Source: Candidatus Protochlamydia phocaeensis (lineage in GTDB: Bacteria; Chlamydiota; Chlamydiia; Chlamydiales; Parachlamydiaceae). Taken from it: 64,000 nucleotides of DNA. A program made the position numbers and the translations under genes. Location: contig NZ_FCNU01000032.1 of the NCBI RefSeq assembly GCF_001545115.1, positions 310,001 to 374,000 on the forward strand. Reading direction: 5' to 3'. This document shows, piece by piece, positions 63,022 to 64,000 of this stretch; the stretch's first letter is position 1; each line of letters begins with the position of its first letter. Under the pieces are notes generated by a model that saw nothing but the letters and a program-made list of their open reading frames with translations, searched no databases and was not told where the DNA came from.

Positions 63022-63480
63022 TTAAGATATCAAATTTGGATGATGCTGATTCATCCAGTCAGCCACCTCTTGTTTAAATGAAGAGACTTCTTTTAGAAGT
63101 TCCTTTAATTCTGCTTCTGAGATCTCTCCAACACGATCATAATCTGTCACATTTCGTTTTGCTCGGCAGGCGTTGAAATAATCTGCTCGTCCTTTTTGAC
63201 TTTTACCCATAACCTCAGGAAATGCGATTATTGTCACCCAATGATGGCCAGAAATAGCCTTCACGCGATAGCCAGCCGCAAGAAGTACTATCGTAGCAAG
63301 TTGAAGGGCAGCATTATAAGCTGTAGCAAAGCGTCTATCGGTAGATAATTGTTTAATTTTCGCATCTTTTAAGTCACGCTCAACCAACCTGAATAAATTT
63401 TCTATTTCCTCTTTACCTGTTGCATGTCGTTGCAGGCGTCCTTCATTGACCCATTTTTGCAAATTCACTTTCTTCTCCAA
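63022..63480 (-). CDS. HEPN-domain protein, partner of a nucleotidyltransferase
   Basis: A 152-residue helical protein. The segment ACRAKRNVTDYDRVG is the conserved R-x4-6 motif region of HEPN domains in the uncharacterised HEPN/MNT pairs, and ADYFNACRAKRN is its usual setting. HEPN proteins are often ribonuclease toxins with the paired nucleotidyltransferase as antitoxin that AMPylates the toxin. The Arg is present, but the canonical RxxxxH His is replaced (Tyr/Asp), as in the RN-x-x-x-Y subgroup. It overlaps the nucleotidyltransferase gene by 38 nt, so it is translated with it. Confidence 0.8.
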   Translation of the reverse strand: MEKKVNLQKWVNEGRLQRHATGKEEIENLFRLVERDLKDAKIKQLSTDRRFATAYNAALQLATIVLLAAGYRVKAISGHHWVTIIAFPEVMGKSQKGRADYFNACRAKRNVTDYDRVGEISEAELKELLKEVSSFKQEVADWMNQHHPNLIS

Positions 63481-64000
63481 TTAGCCAAATTTTCGGTTTG
63501 CTCATGATTTCTCTTATAAAGGTGTTTTTCTCTTTAATTTTTTTCTTAAATTCTTTCAAAGGATATACTGTTGGATTAATCTCTCGTCCTATCTCATGAC
63601 CAACTACTCCAAGCAGACTCGCAACATCTCGCATGCCTAAATCACCAATGATAAATAAATCAATATCACTGTCAAAAGACTCTTCTCCTCGTGCTAAAGA
63701 TCCATAGATGAAGCTAAATTGAATTTTATCTTTAACTGAATTTAGAGCTTTTTTTAGCAAGTCACCAAAAAGAACTGTTTTAAATAAAGCCTTCTTAATA
63801 TCTTCAAAAGCTGGATGCCTTCGATTAGCTTTATAATAAATGCGATTGCCAGATTTGGTTTTAGTGATTAGACCAGTCTCTTCCAAACGTTTTAGGGCTC
63901 TTTGGACTTGAACTAAAGCGCATTTAGTCACTTCCACAATGCGTGATTGATAAATTTCCTCTTCAGGATGAGCCAAGAAAAGAGTCAGAACAGCCACAAA
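63443..64000 (-). CDS. Nucleotidyltransferase with winged helix, partial at 5' end
   Basis: The minimal nucleotidyltransferase motif GSLARGEESFDSDIDLFI (G-S-x10-D-x-D) is intact. The N-terminal 75 or so residues are a winged helix-turn-helix (LAHPEEEIYQSRIVEVTKCALVQVQRALKRLEETGLI), which binds DNA in such antitoxins. The frame is open to the window edge (TTT before GTG at 63997), so a few N-terminal residues are missing; related proteins begin a short way upstream of LTLFL. It precedes and overlaps the HEPN gene: a HEPN/MNT toxin-antitoxin-like operon. Confidence 0.85.
   Translation of the reverse strand, partial: FVAVLTLFLAHPEEEIYQSRIVEVTKCALVQVQRALKRLEETGLITKTKSGNRIYYKANRRHPAFEDIKKALFKTVLFGDLLKKALNSVKDKIQFSFIYGSLARGEESFDSDIDLFIIGDLGMRDVASLLGVVGHEIGREINPTVYPLKEFKKKIKEKNTFIREIMSKPKIWLIGEESEFAKMGQ

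Noticed and set aside
1-64000. CRISPR arrays, rRNA genes, replication origin, prophage structural genes
   Set aside because: Looked for on both strands; no regular spaced repeats, rRNA sequence, DnaA-box cluster or phage genes were seen.

Overview
The window comes from a member of the Chlamydiae, most likely a Parachlamydiaceae-type symbiont of amoebae. Three things point there. The gene block coiled-coil protein - ruvC - ruvA has the order I know from Chlamydia (the CT503-CT502-CT501 neighbourhood). There is a eukaryote-like UDP-sugar pyrophosphorylase. And there is a large supply of eukaryote-like or host-directed proteins: F-box/TPR, SET, MORN, a SopB/IpgD-like CX5R phosphatase, and a patatin. 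I cannot name the species. The chromosome reads as ordinary bacterial DNA, with AT-rich intergenic regions in front of the effector-like genes.

Layout. 1-5 kb: the 3' end of an RHS protein with a lipase-like tail, a small hypothetical gene, an exported prolyl oligopeptidase, tRNA-Arg(ACG) with its own promoter and terminator, and a decayed pseudogene. 5-18 kb: housekeeping genes (metallo-hydrolase, peroxiredoxin, MORN protein, phosphatidylserine decarboxylase, mnmE-nth, ruvA/ruvC, heptosyltransferase, UDP-sugar pyrophosphorylase). 18-35 kb: small-molecule metabolism (YheO-type regulator with aminotransferase and ornithine-cyclodeaminase-family enzyme; a sulfonate/nitrate-type ABC transporter; a hydantoinase/DUF917/NCS1-permease operon), a serine hydrolase, an F-box/TPR protein, and two tandem tiny histidine-rich ORFs. 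35-44 kb: exporters (MFS, Gdx/SugE, EamA), a second YheO regulator, a LysR regulator, PhzF, and two effector-like proteins. 45-52 kb: amine oxidase, glucose-6-phosphate dehydrogenase, sulfotransferase and ATP sulfurylase/APS kinase, all with N-terminal Sec-type signal peptides. 52-59.5 kb: SET protein, epoxide hydrolase, beta-carbonic anhydrase, patatin, PRPP synthetase, FkbM-like protein, alcohol dehydrogenase. 59.6-64 kb: an AT-richer accessory stretch with small orphan genes, an acetyltransferase, a 3' tRNA-Thr fragment (a likely attachment scar) and a HEPN/nucleotidyltransferase pair running off the window.

The most interesting candidate system is the 45-52 kb cluster. A complete PAPS-making enzyme and a PAPS-dependent sulfotransferase with all its cofactor motifs both carry export signals, next to an exported G6PDH and an exported amine oxidase. 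This would be a sulfation pathway working outside the bacterial cytoplasm, in the inclusion or host, rather than assimilatory sulfate metabolism. Several families of short dispersed inverted repeats (15.0/21.3 kb; 6.5/35.8 kb; 39.6/53.8/58.3 kb) and a perfect 59-nt palindrome at 38.9 kb are further structures that genes do not explain.
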